Shown here: in pieces, positions 30,246 through 38,726 of the stretch | Layout: the number at the start of each line of letters is the position of its first letter | How positions within the stretch are numbered: position 1 is the stretch's first letter | DNA from: Arenimonas fontis | Lineage (GTDB): Bacteria; Pseudomonadota; Gammaproteobacteria; Xanthomonadales; Xanthomonadaceae | Assembly: GCF_008386465.1 (NCBI RefSeq) | Contig: NZ_VUOD01000006.1 | Location: 1-64,000 of the forward strand | DNA length: 64,000 bases | Direction: 5' to 3' | The notes under the pieces: generated by a model | Told to the model about the DNA's origin: nothing | Seen by the model: only the letters and a program-made list of their open reading frames with translations | The model's database searches: none | Made by a program: the position numbers and the translations under genes

Positions 30246-32036
30246 TCAGTAGGTGCGCGGCTTGGGCGGCACCACATCCACGTCCTTGGTCAGCGTGTAC
30301 ATGTGCACGGGGCGGTAGTCGATGCGTGTGTTGCCCTTCTCGTCTACCCAGCACAGCGTGTGCTTGTGCCAGTTGACGTCGTCGCGCTCCGGATAGTCTT
30401 CCCGGGCGTGGGCGCCGCGCGATTCCTTGCGATTTTCGGCCGACACCATGGTGGCCACGGCCTGGCCAAGCAGGTTCTGCAGTTCCAGGGTCTCGATCAG
30501 GTCGGAGTTCCAGACCAGGGAGCGATCGCTGACCCGCACGTCCTGGAAGGACTCGAACACCGCGCGGATCTTCTGCACGCCTTCCTGCAGGGTTTCGCCG
30601 GTGCGGAACACGGCTGCATTGTTCTGCATGGTGCGCTGCATGTCGTCGCGGATCATGGCAGTCGGGGTGCCGCCGTCGGCATGGCGCAGCCGGTCCAGAT
30701 TGGCCAGCGAGCGGTCGCAGGCCGAAGCCGGCAGCGCCTTGTGCGGCGCACCGGGCCTGATCGTCTCGGCGCAACGGTTGGCGACCGCGCGGCCGAACAC
30801 CACCAGGTCCAGCAGCGAGTTCGAACCCAGGCGATTGGCGCCGTGCACCGACACGCAGGCGGCCTCGCCGATGGCATACAGGCCCGGGACCACGTGGTCG
30901 GGATTGCCGTCCTTCAGGGTGACAACCTCGCCGTGGTAGTTGGTCTGAAGGCCGCCCATGTTGTAGTGCACGGTCGGGATGACCGGGATCGGCTGCTTGG
31001 TGACGTCCACGCCGGCGAAGATTTTCGCTGTCTCGGCGATGCCGGGAAGCTTCTCGTGGATGTCGGCCGGGTTGAGATGGGTCAGATCCAGGTGGATGTG
31101 GTCCTTCTTCGGTCCGACGCCGCGGCCCTCGCGGATCTCGATGGTCATCGAGCGCGAGACCACGTCGCGGCTGGCCAGATCCTTGGCGTTGGGCGCGTAG
31201 CGTTCCATGAAGCGCTCGCCATTGGCATTGCGCAGGATGCCGCCTTCGCCGCGCACGCCCTCGGTGATCAGGCAGCCGGCGCCGTAGATGCCGGTCGGGT
31301 GGAACTGCACGAATTCCATGTCCTGCAACGGCAGGCCGGCACGCAGTGCCATGCCGCCGCCGTCGCCGGTGCAGGTATGGGCCGAGGTGGCGCTGAAGTA
31401 GGCGCGACCGTAGCCGCCGGTGGCCAGCACCACGCCGTGGGCGCGGAACAGGTGCAGCTGGCCGGTGGCCATCTCCAGGGCCAGCACGCCGCGGCAGGCG
31501 CCCTCCTCGTCCATGATCAGGTCGAGGGCGAAAAACTCGATGAAGAACTCAGCCGAATGCGCCAGCGACTGCTGGTACAGGGTGTGCAGGATGGCGTGAC
31601 CGGTGCGGTCGGCGGCGGCGCAGGTGCGCTGGGCGGTGCCCTTGCCGTAGTGCGTGGTCATGCCGCCGAAGGGGCGCTGGTAGATGCGGCCGTCCTCGGT
31701 GCGGGAGAACGGTACGCCATAGTGCTCCAGCTCGATGATGGCCGGGATCGCCTCGCGGCACATGTACTCGATGGCGTCCTGGTCGCCCAGCCAGTCCGAG
31801 CCCTTGATGGTGTCGTAGAAGTGAAAGCGCCAGTCGTCCTCGCCCATGTTGCCCAAGGCCGCGGAAATGCCACCCTGGGCGGCCACGGTATGGGAACGGG
31901 TCGGAAAGACCTTGCTCAGGCAGGCGGTGCGCAGGCCCTTCTGGGCCAGGCCGAAGGTGGCACGCAGGCCGGCGCCGCCGGCGCCGACCACCACCACGTC
32001 GTACTTGTGTTCCTGGATCTTGTAGGCGTCGGACAT
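30246..32036 (-). CDS. sdhA: Succinate dehydrogenase flavoprotein subunit (596 aa)
   Basis: SdhA oxidises succinate to fumarate. The FAD-binding GAGGAGLRA (residues ~18-26) and the covalent-FAD His in [10 protein letters not shown] are visible. The active-site region includes [19 protein letters not shown] and HYNMGG. The C-terminus ends in [18 protein letters not shown]. The ATG at 32036 ([15 protein letters not shown]) is taken because the upstream frame overlaps sdhD. Length is typical for the alpha/gamma-proteobacterial enzyme. Confidence 0.98.
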   Translation of the reverse strand: MSDAYKIQEHKYDVVVVGAGGAGLRATFGLAQKGLRTACLSKVFPTRSHTVAAQGGISAALGNMGEDDWRFHFYDTIKGSDWLGDQDAIEYMCREAIPAIIELEHYGVPFSRTEDGRIYQRPFGGMTTHYGKGTAQRTCAAADRTGHAILHTLYQQSLAHSAEFFIEFFALDLIMDEEGACRGVLALEMATGQLHLFRAHGVVLATGGYGRAYFSATSAHTCTGDGGGMALRAGLPLQDMEFVQFHPTGIYGAGCLITEGVRGEGGILRNANGERFMERYAPNAKDLASRDVVSRSMTIEIREGRGVGPKKDHIHLDLTHLNPADIHEKLPGIAETAKIFAGVDVTKQPIPVIPTVHYNMGGLQTNYHGEVVTLKDGNPDHVVPGLYAIGEAACVSVHGANRLGSNSLLDLVVFGRAVANRCAETIRPGAPHKALPASACDRSLANLDRLRHADGGTPTAMIRDDMQRTMQNNAAVFRTGETLQEGVQKIRAVFESFQDVRVSDRSLVWNSDLIETLELQNLLGQAVATMVSAENRKESRGAHAREDYPERDDVNWHKHTLCWVDEKGNTRIDYRPVHMYTLTKDVDVVPPKPRTY

Positions 32037-32043
32037 GGCGGCC

Positions 32044-32424
32044 TCAGGCGGTGAAAGCGATGCGGCCGATGGCCAGCAGGGAGACGATGGCGCCAAGCGC
32101 GCAGGCGAACCGGATCAGCAACTGCAGGACGAGCTCCTTCCAGCCGTGGACGTAGTCCTCGACCACCACCTGCAGGCCCAGGCGCGCGTGCCAGAACAGG
32201 GCCAGCACGAAAGCGGCCAGCAGGCTGGCGCTCCAGGGCCGGGCGATGGCCGCACGTACCGTTTCGGCGTCGGCGCCGGCCAGGCTGGCGGCGAACAGCG
32301 CGAACCAGGGCGCCAGCAGGGCCAGGGCGATGGCGCTGAGGCGTTGCGACCACCAGTGGTTGACGCCGTCCTTGGCCGAGCCCAGTCCCTTGGCCCGGGC
32401 CAGAGGGTTGCGCAGATCGCTCAT
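32044..32424 (-). CDS. sdhD: Succinate dehydrogenase membrane anchor subunit (126 aa)
   Basis: Three helices anchor the enzyme. The N-terminal [18 protein letters not shown] fits the quinone-site region of SdhD, and [18 protein letters not shown] carries the probable heme b His and the conserved Asp-Tyr pair. The ATG at 32424 overlaps the sdhC stop (ATGA). Seven bases separate it from sdhA. Confidence 0.95.
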   Translation of the reverse strand: MSDLRNPLARAKGLGSAKDGVNHWWSQRLSAIALALLAPWFALFAASLAGADAETVRAAIARPWSASLLAAFVLALFWHARLGLQVVVEDYVHGWKELVLQLLIRFACALGAIVSLLAIGRIAFTA

Positions 32425-32816
32425 GCCGCACCTCCCAGGGCCAGCCACCACAGGCCGGCGGTCAGCAGTACGGTCAGGGCGAGCACGACGTAGCCGCTGG
32501 CATAGACCCTGGGGAGCTCGAAGCCCCAGCCGGCGTCCCAGAGCAGGTGCCGGAGGCCGTTGAGGAAGTGGTAGATCAGGGCCGCCGAGACGAGGAACAG
32601 CAGGCCCTTGCCCAGTGGCGACGCGGCGCAGGTCAGGAAGGCCGCGTAGGCCTCGCCGCCCAGCGACGCGGCCAGCAGCCACCAGGCCAGGCCGAAGGCG
32701 CCCAGGGCGACCAGCACGCCGGTACCGCGGTGGGCAATGGACATCATCGAGGTGATCTGCGGCCGGTAATACGGCCCGATCATGAAGGGAGACAGGGGTC
32801 GCTTCGGCGTGGCCAT
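32421..32816 (-). CDS. sdhC: Succinate dehydrogenase cytochrome b556 subunit (131 aa)
   Basis: Three transmembrane helices and the signature SIAHRGTGV (quinone site Ser/Arg) define SdhC; the heme His is likely in IYHFLNGLRHLLWD. The start MATPKRPLSPF at 32816 is preferred because family members begin with a short xxRPLSP; a Met six codons earlier (32834) is possible. It is the first canonical sdh structural gene, 54 bases after the sdhAF4 stop. Confidence 0.95.
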   Translation of the reverse strand: MATPKRPLSPFMIGPYYRPQITSMMSIAHRGTGVLVALGAFGLAWWLLAASLGGEAYAAFLTCAASPLGKGLLFLVSAALIYHFLNGLRHLLWDAGWGFELPRVYASGYVVLALTVLLTAGLWWLALGGAA

Positions 32817-32870
32817 GGGCTGCGCTCTGTTCAAGGACTCGTGAAGTAAGGGACCTGTGCCGCCGGTCCG

Positions 32871-33041
32871 TCAGAAATCTATGCAGCGACCGTTTTTCTC
32901 CCAGTCGCCGTAGCGGGTCGGTTCCGGGCCGTCCCGGCCACCGATCTCCGCGGGCGGCGGGCTGTCCGCAGGGGCCGGGGCGTCGGGGAAGGGTTCGGCA
33001 CGATCCCCGGATTCGCCTATCATTCGCGGCTGCGTCGCCAT
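32871..33041 (-). CDS. sdhAF4: Succinate dehydrogenase assembly factor 4 family protein (DUF1674, 56 aa)
   Basis: This small gene ends in EIGGRDGPEPTRYGDWEK followed by NGRCIDF, the hallmark C-terminus of DUF1674/SdhAF4. Relatives bind flavinylated SdhA and promote its joining with SdhB. The N-terminal half is a Pro/Ala-rich linker. The start may be the ATG at 33041 or the one at 33023. It is the first gene of the sdh operon, and context and motif agree fully. It reaches into the 5' side of the opposite ygfZ gene. Confidence 0.9.
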   Translation of the reverse strand: MATQPRMIGESGDRAEPFPDAPAPADSPPPAEIGGRDGPEPTRYGDWEKNGRCIDF

Positions 33042-33066
33042 GCCGCAATGTTACGTCCCGTCGCCG

Positions 33067-33924
33067 ATGCCGTTCAAGGAACCCTTGCCGGACAACAGCT
33101 GCCCCATCCTGCCGGGCTTCTCGCTGCTGGAGCTGGAGGGGCCGCAGGCGGCGGCGTTCGCGCAGGCGCAGTTCAGCAACGACGTTTCGGCCCTCGAGCC
33201 CGAGCATTGGCACTGGAGCGCCTGGCTGACGCCGAAGGGCCGGGTGATCGCCTTGTTTGCCTTGCTGCGACTGGGCGAGGACCGGCTCTGGCTGGTACTG
33301 CCGGACCATCCGGCCGAGTCCCTGGCCGCCGCCCTGCAGCGCTACGTCTTCCGCAGCCGGGTCCTACTGCGGCCACGGCCGGACCTCGTTGCCGCTGTCG
33401 GACCTGCCGAACCTGGCGAGGTTCCCGACCTGATCGTCGGTGAACCCGGAAGCGGCATCGCCCTGGACATGGGTGCTCCGGATCTGCCGAGGTGCCTGCT
33501 GGTGTTGCCGGCCGCACACCCGGCGCTGGCCGCGCCCGATACCGGGGCGGAGGGCGCATGGCTGGCCGCCGACCTGGCCCTGGGCTTTCCCCGTCTGGAT
33601 CCGCGACGGGAAGAAGCATGGACACCGCAGATGCTGTCCCTGGAGCGCCTGGGCGCCTACAGCCTGCGCAAGGGCTGCTATCCGGGCCAGGAGATCGTCG
33701 CCCGTACCCATTACCTCGGGCAGGCCAAGCGCGGCCTGGTCCGGCTGGCCGGCGAGGGCCTGGCGGCGGGCCGGGCTCTGGAACCTGCCGGCGCCGTGGT
33801 CTGCGCTCTCGCCGATGGCAGCCAGGCGCTTGCCGTCACAGCCCTGGAGAGTCCGGCGCCGAGCCTGGAAGGCCGCCAGCTGCAACGCCTTCCCTTGCTC
33901 GACGGCCTGCGCCGGCCCCGATGA
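33067..33924 (+). CDS. ygfZ: Folate-binding protein YgfZ (285 aa)
   Basis: YgfZ is a GcvT-like tetrahydrofolate-binding protein needed for some iron-sulfur enzymes, including MiaB and SDH. The diagnostic Cys motif KGCYPGQEIVARTHYLG is present near residue 210 (K-G-C-Y-x-G-Q-E). The start MPFKEPLPDNS (33067) is chosen because an ATG at 33040 overlaps the start of sdhAF4 on the other strand. The two genes are divergent. Pairing with sdh genes fits its iron-sulfur role. Confidence 0.93.
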   Translation: MPFKEPLPDNSCPILPGFSLLELEGPQAAAFAQAQFSNDVSALEPEHWHWSAWLTPKGRVIALFALLRLGEDRLWLVLPDHPAESLAAALQRYVFRSRVLLRPRPDLVAAVGPAEPGEVPDLIVGEPGSGIALDMGAPDLPRCLLVLPAAHPALAAPDTGAEGAWLAADLALGFPRLDPRREEAWTPQMLSLERLGAYSLRKGCYPGQEIVARTHYLGQAKRGLVRLAGEGLAAGRALEPAGAVVCALADGSQALAVTALESPAPSLEGRQLQRLPLLDGLRRPR

Positions 33925-33937
33925 AGCGGGCTTCCGA

Positions 33938-33967
33938 TTGGCGTCTGGGGGCCGGACCTGCTATACC
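33938..33967 (+). promoter_or_regulatory. Candidate promoter of the PhnD-like gene
   Basis: TTGGCG (33938-33943) and TATACC (33962-33967) are spaced by 18 bases, 24 bases upstream of the ATG at 33992. Moderate match only. Confidence 0.35.
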
Positions 33968-33991
33968 GCGCGGCAAGGGAGGAGTCCAAAC

Positions 33992-34888
33992 ATGAAGCGA
34001 ATCACCGGCCTGTCGGCCATGCTGCTCGCGCTTGCGTCCACCGGCGCCACCGCCGCCGAGTACACCCTGACGGTGGAGCCCAACTACCCCCCCTACCAGG
34101 CCGAACAGGTCTACCAGCCCTTGCTGGACTACCTGTCGGCCAGCACCGGCCATACCTTCAGGCTGAAGACGGCGACCAACTATCACGTCTACTGGCGCGA
34201 CCTGCGCAACGGCGTCCCCACCGACTTCGCCTTCGAGGAGGCCCATTTCACCGACTACCGCATCACCCGGCTCGGCTTCACGCCGCTGGTGCGCGTTTCC
34301 GACCCGACCCGCTATTCGCTGCTGACCACGGCAGACACGGCCGAGGGTGGCCTGTCCGGCCTGATCGGCTACCGGGTGGTGAGCATGCCCTCGCCCAGCC
34401 TCGGCTACCTGGCGCTGATCGAGCTGTACCGCAATCCCATGGCCCAGCCGGAGATCCTCTCCGAAGCCAGCAACTGGAAAGACGGCGTGGACATGATCTT
34501 CGCCGGCGAGAGCGAAGGTGCGATGGTGCCCAACTACATTGCCCAGCTCTACCCGAACCTGGTGAGCCTGTCGGATTCACGCGAGTTCACCGGCCGCGCG
34601 CTCAGTGCTGCCGGGAACGTACCGCAGGACGTGCGCGAAGCCGTCACCCAGGCGATGCTGCGCCTGCACGAGGACCCGTCCCAATACGAAGTGCTGGTGG
34701 AACTTGGCGCCACCCAGTTCGTCCAGGCCGATGCCGCCGAATACGCCGGCAGCGAGCGGTTGCTGCGCGCCGTCTACGGCTACAAGCCGGCGCCGGTCCG
34801 GCCGGCCGAACCCGCGCCGGAAACCGGGCAGAAGCCGGAAGTGGACATGGATGCCCTCGAGGGCATCCGCGCCACGACCGAGGACTGA
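33992..34888 (+). CDS. PhnD-like periplasmic substrate-binding protein (298 aa)
   Basis: A signal peptide (ITGLSAMLLALASTGATAA) precedes a type 2 periplasmic binding fold of the phosphate/phosphite/phosphonate (PhnD, PF12974-like) class, with VEPNYPPYQAEQVYQPLLDYL, DFAFEEAHFTDYRI and VVSMPSPSLGYLALIE. A GGAGG lies 9 bases before the ATG. No ABC permease or ATPase gene is adjacent, so it is an orphan and may serve sensing or another transporter. The C-terminal ~35 residues are a Pro/Glu-rich tail, unusual for the family. It converges on the cyclase gene. Confidence 0.8.
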   Translation: MKRITGLSAMLLALASTGATAAEYTLTVEPNYPPYQAEQVYQPLLDYLSASTGHTFRLKTATNYHVYWRDLRNGVPTDFAFEEAHFTDYRITRLGFTPLVRVSDPTRYSLLTTADTAEGGLSGLIGYRVVSMPSPSLGYLALIELYRNPMAQPEILSEASNWKDGVDMIFAGESEGAMVPNYIAQLYPNLVSLSDSREFTGRALSAAGNVPQDVREAVTQAMLRLHEDPSQYEVLVELGATQFVQADAAEYAGSERLLRAVYGYKPAPVRPAEPAPETGQKPEVDMDALEGIRATTED

Positions 34889-34892
34889 GGCC

Positions 34893-35792
34893 TCACTCCG
34901 CCTCGTAGTGGATGAGGTCGGGGGCGTCCGGCACGCCGGCGCGCCCCAGGCTGATGGTGCCCGACTTGCGCAGGTGCAGTTCGTCGCGGTGCAGCTTCAG
35001 CTCCTCGTCCTCGCCGATCCGCACATAGGTGCCGTTGGTCGAACGATCGGCGATGACGAAGTGGCCGCGCTTGAACTCGACCTGGGCATGGGTCCGGCTC
35101 ACCCATTCCGCCTCCACCACCAGATGGTTGCCCGCTTCCCGGCCCATCATGAAAACCGGGGAGTCCGCATCGAGCACGACCTCGTTGCCGCGATGACGCA
35201 GACGCAAGCGATTCGCGACCGCCTCCTCTGTGGCTGCCTGCCGCAGTACCGAGCTCTGCACCAGGGTCATTCCGGAGGTGTCCTCCTGCCAGACCAGGTC
35301 CACGATTTCGATCGGCAGCAGTTTGCCGCTGACCCGGGCCCGGCCCAGGCTGCGCGCCTCCGGCACCTTGCCCGACAGTGACTGGTAGGTCGCCGCGGTG
35401 GTCACCACCTGCTCGCGCTTGGCCAGGGCCGCCATGCGGGCAGCGGTGTTGACCGCGTCGCCGAAGACGTCGCCGTCCTCTTCCAGGGCATCGCCGTGGT
35501 GCAGGCCGATGCGCACGGCCAGGCTCTCGCGCACGAACTCCGGATCACGGCCGACCCGGCGCTGCATGTCGCAGGCCGCCAGCACACCGTTGAGCGCCCC
35601 GGGGAAGGTGCACATGATCTCGTCGCCGATGGTCTTGACCACCCGGCCGCCGTGCCGGGCGCAGATCCCGGACATCGCATCCAGCACCATGGCGATCAGC
35701 CGCCGTGCCTCGATGTCGCCCTTGCGCTCGAACAGGCGGGTGCTGCCGCTGACGTCGGCGAACAGGATGGTCTGGGGCCGGGAACTGCTCAT
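34893..35792 (-). CDS. Class III adenylate/guanylate cyclase with C-terminal FHA domain (299 aa)
   Basis: Residues ~5-180 form a class III nucleotide cyclase domain: metal Asp13 in LFADVSGSTRLFE and Asp57 in KTIGDEIMCTFP, then HHGDALEEDGDVFGDAVNTAAR. Residues ~200-290 form a forkhead-associated domain, with RNHLVVE-like text GREAGNHLVVEAEWVSRTHA and DRSTNGTYVR, which binds phospho-Thr peptides. No transmembrane part is seen. The combination suggests cAMP synthesis gated by protein Ser/Thr phosphorylation. The partner kinase is not in the window. It converges with the PhnD-like gene, with 4 bases between stops. Confidence 0.92.
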   Translation of the reverse strand: MSSSRPQTILFADVSGSTRLFERKGDIEARRLIAMVLDAMSGICARHGGRVVKTIGDEIMCTFPGALNGVLAACDMQRRVGRDPEFVRESLAVRIGLHHGDALEEDGDVFGDAVNTAARMAALAKREQVVTTAATYQSLSGKVPEARSLGRARVSGKLLPIEIVDLVWQEDTSGMTLVQSSVLRQAATEEAVANRLRLRHRGNEVVLDADSPVFMMGREAGNHLVVEAEWVSRTHAQVEFKRGHFVIADRSTNGTYVRIGEDEELKLHRDELHLRKSGTISLGRAGVPDAPDLIHYEAE

Positions 35793-35845
35793 GCCGGAAG
35801 TCTAGGTCGCCCGGGCGGCGGCGTCATTCCCCTAAAAAAACGGGC

Positions 35846-38107
35846 TCAGGCCAGCTGCGCGGCCATGGCGACGATATCCGCCTCCGAGGGGATGACCAGG
35901 AAGGCGGCCCCCGCCAGAGGCGTGTAGGTGTCGGCGCCGGCCACCCGGCGCAGGGGCTTGCCGCCGTGCCCGGCCTCGACCACGGCAGTGACGATGCCCT
36001 CGCCCACACCGGCCGAGCGCCGGCCTTCGTCCACCACCAGAATGCGGGCGCATTCGCCGGCATGGCGGGCGATGGCCTCGGCATTCAGTGGCTGTAGCCA
36101 GCGCAAGTCCACCACCCTCGCCTTCCAGCGGTGCAGCCTTTCGATCTCGCGGGCGGCACGCAGACTCATCGGCACGCCGTTGCCAAAGGTGAAGATCACC
36201 AGGTCGGTGGCTTCCGGCTCATACACCCGCTCCTCGCCCAGCACCATGGCCTCGCCCGGCGGCGGGTAAGACGTCAGCCAGCCGCCATCGCCCGGCTCGT
36301 AAAGGTCCTTGGTCATGTACAGGGCGATCGGTTCCAGGAAGGCGCAGACCCGGCCGTCCACCCTGGCCAGGGCCATCAGGGTGCGCAGCATGGTCACGGC
36401 GTCGTCGCCGCGGCTGGGGCAGCCGACCACCAGGCCGGGAATGTCGCGCAACGCCGTCACCGAGTTGTCGTTGTGGAAATGGCCGCCGAAGCCGCGCTGG
36501 TAACCCAGCGAGGCAATGCGCATCAGCATCGGGTTGCGGTACTGGCCGTTGCTGAAGAACTGCAGGCTGCAGGCCTCGCCGCGGATCTGGTCGCAAGCGT
36601 TGTGGAAGTAAGCCAGGTACTGGATCTCCGGCATGGGCAGCATGCCCATGTTGGCATAGCCCTGGGCCAGGCCGAGGATCATGGTTTCGTCCAGCAGGGT
36701 GTTGAACACCCGTGCACCCTTGAAGGCGCGATGCAGGCCCTTGGTCACCGTGTAGACGCCGCCCTTCTGGGCGACGTCCTCGCCGAACAGCAGCGCTTCC
36801 GGGTACTGGCAGAACAGGTCGTGCAGGGCATTGTTGATCTGCACCGCCAGGTGACGTGGCGGCTGGTTCTCCGGCAGTTTCGCCTCGCTACCGAACACCT
36901 CGAGGCGGCGCTCGCGGAAGTCGGCGCGGCGCGCCTGCTCGGCCACCTTGTCCGGCGTGTACGGCGCCAGCGGCGCCATCACCTCTTCCAGCGTCTCCAG
37001 GCGCGGACGGCGGTCGGCCTCCTCGGCGGCGGCAAAGCAGCGCTTGCGCATGGCCTCATAGCGCTCCAGCAGCTCGTCCGGCGTCATCAGGCCCGATTCC
37101 AGGGCGATGGCGGCGGAGCGCAACAGCGGATCGGTGGCCTCCACCGCCATCAGCTCCTGGATGCTGCGCCACTCGATCTCGAAGTCGGTGCCGGCATGGC
37201 CCATGATCCGGGTGGTGCGCAGGTGCAGGAAGGTCGGTCGCCGGCTGCGCCGGCAGTGCTCGACCGCGGCACGTACGTCGGCATAGCCGCCGGCCAGGTC
37301 CAGGCCGTCGGCGAAGAAGTAATCCAGGCCCGGACGCTGGCGGAAGGACTCGGCGATCCAGCCGGCCGGCGTCTTCACCGAGATGCCGATGCCGTTGTCC
37401 TCGCAGACGAACAGCACCGGCGCCGGCAGCCGCTGGTAGGCGGTCCACTGGGCACAGTTGAAGGCGGTCTGGGCCGTGGCATGGTTGGCCGAGGCATCAC
37501 CGAAGCTGCAGATGACGATGCTGTCGTCCGGCACCGGCAGGGTGTGGCCGATGCGCCCGGCCTGCTCGATGGCGATGGCCGTGCCCAGGGCCTTGGGCAG
37601 GTGCGAGGCGATGGTCGAGGTCTGCGGCAGCACCCACAGCGGCTTGCTGCCCCAGACCTTGTGCCGGCCGCCGGAGGCGGGGTCTTCCTTGCTTGCGGCG
37701 AAGCTCAGCGCCGAATCCATCACCGGGTCCATGCCGGGCAACTTGCGGAAGCGCTCGGCCATGAAGCCGCCGGAGCGGTAGTGCAGGAAGGCGGGATCGG
37801 TGTGCCGGCTCAGGCGCGCCACCATGGCGTTGCCCTCATGGCCGGAGGAACCGATGGTGTAGAAGACCTTGTTCTGCACCCGCAGCACGCGCGCCATCAG
37901 GTCCAGGTGGCGGCTGATCAGCTGCGACTCGAACAGCTCGAGGAAATCGCCGGCGGTGCAGGCGCTGCCGGGCAGTACCGGCTCGTGCGGCGCCGGCCGC
38001 GGCCGCGGGCTGCCGGCCCAGCCGCGGACGAACTCGATGAAGTTCTCGTCGCAGACCTTGGCGCGATTGACGTCACGTTGGCGGGCAGGAATGGGGGCGG
38101 AGGACAT
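35846..38107 (-). CDS. Thiamine-pyrophosphate-dependent dehydrogenase E1, alpha and beta fused (753 aa)
   Basis: The N-terminal half (~30-390) is an E1 alpha subunit with the thiamine pyrophosphate motif GDASANHATAQTAF ... CEDNGIGIS. The C-terminal half (~420-750) is an E1 beta subunit with LLFGEDVAQKGGVY and PLNAEAIARHAGECARILVVDEG. Such fused E1 proteins belong to branched-chain/2-oxoacid dehydrogenases, which decarboxylate 2-oxoacids and pass the acyl group to an E2. No E2 or E3 gene is nearby. Location after gcdH suggests use in amino acid catabolism; substrate is unproven. Confidence 0.88.
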   Translation of the reverse strand: MSSAPIPARQRDVNRAKVCDENFIEFVRGWAGSPRPRPAPHEPVLPGSACTAGDFLELFESQLISRHLDLMARVLRVQNKVFYTIGSSGHEGNAMVARLSRHTDPAFLHYRSGGFMAERFRKLPGMDPVMDSALSFAASKEDPASGGRHKVWGSKPLWVLPQTSTIASHLPKALGTAIAIEQAGRIGHTLPVPDDSIVICSFGDASANHATAQTAFNCAQWTAYQRLPAPVLFVCEDNGIGISVKTPAGWIAESFRQRPGLDYFFADGLDLAGGYADVRAAVEHCRRSRRPTFLHLRTTRIMGHAGTDFEIEWRSIQELMAVEATDPLLRSAAIALESGLMTPDELLERYEAMRKRCFAAAEEADRRPRLETLEEVMAPLAPYTPDKVAEQARRADFRERRLEVFGSEAKLPENQPPRHLAVQINNALHDLFCQYPEALLFGEDVAQKGGVYTVTKGLHRAFKGARVFNTLLDETMILGLAQGYANMGMLPMPEIQYLAYFHNACDQIRGEACSLQFFSNGQYRNPMLMRIASLGYQRGFGGHFHNDNSVTALRDIPGLVVGCPSRGDDAVTMLRTLMALARVDGRVCAFLEPIALYMTKDLYEPGDGGWLTSYPPPGEAMVLGEERVYEPEATDLVIFTFGNGVPMSLRAAREIERLHRWKARVVDLRWLQPLNAEAIARHAGECARILVVDEGRRSAGVGEGIVTAVVEAGHGGKPLRRVAGADTYTPLAGAAFLVIPSEADIVAMAAQLA

Positions 38108-38140
38108 GGCGATTCGGCGTGGAGAGTCGGAAAGGTGGGC

Positions 38141-38683
38141 TCAGGCGGTGCCGCGGCGAGTGCGCCACTGCGCTGCCGTCTGCCCCCAGACTTCGGAGGG
38201 TTCGTTCTCGTAAGGAGCCGGCAGCTTCTGCGGCCCGCGCAGGACCGAGCCCAGGCGCCGGGCGACGGCCTGGGAGCCGGCATTGCGCGGGTCTATCGAG
38301 TGGATGATGTCGGTCCAGCCAAGCACGTCCACGGCGAAGTCCATCGTGGCGGCGGCAGCTTCGGTGGCGTAACCGCGGCCCCAACTCTCGCGGGACAGGC
38401 TCCAGCCGATCTCCGTCCCCGGCCACTCGGCCGGGTACCAGGGACCAACGCGGCCGATCCAGCGCCCGCTTTCCCGTTCGATCACCGAAAACATGCCGAA
38501 GCCCTGCAGGCTCCAAGCGCCGGCCATGGTCAGGAAGCTGCGCCAGGCGGCCGCCCGCGGCTGGCTGCCGCCGATGTAGCGGGTGGCCTCCTCGTCGGCC
38601 TGCAGCGCCGCCCAGGACTCGAAGTCCTCGAGCGCGGTCGGACGCAGCAGCAGGCGCGCCGTTTCTATCACCGGACCCTGCAT
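38141..38683 (-). CDS. GNAT family N-acetyltransferase, RimJ/RimL-like (180 aa)
   Basis: The product matches GNAT acetyltransferases: IETARLLLRPTALEDFE at the start, the acetyl-CoA loop ESWGRGYATEAA (residues ~99-110, R/Q-x-x-G-x-G/A type) and SIDPRNAGSQAVARRLG near the end. The substrate is not evident. It lies between gcdH and the E1 gene on the same strand, 33 bases before E1. Confidence 0.88.
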   Translation of the reverse strand: MQGPVIETARLLLRPTALEDFESWAALQADEEATRYIGGSQPRAAAWRSFLTMAGAWSLQGFGMFSVIERESGRWIGRVGPWYPAEWPGTEIGWSLSRESWGRGYATEAAAATMDFAVDVLGWTDIIHSIDPRNAGSQAVARRLGSVLRGPQKLPAPYENEPSEVWGQTAAQWRTRRGTA

Positions 38684-38726
38684 GTGGCTTGCTCCTCGAT
38701 GTCCGCCCGTCGCCGGGCCGGCCGGC

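Noticed and set aside
29541..32054. 837-codon plus-strand frame over sdhB and sdhA
   Set aside because: Both SDH genes are certain; the frame is a shadow of high third-position G+C.
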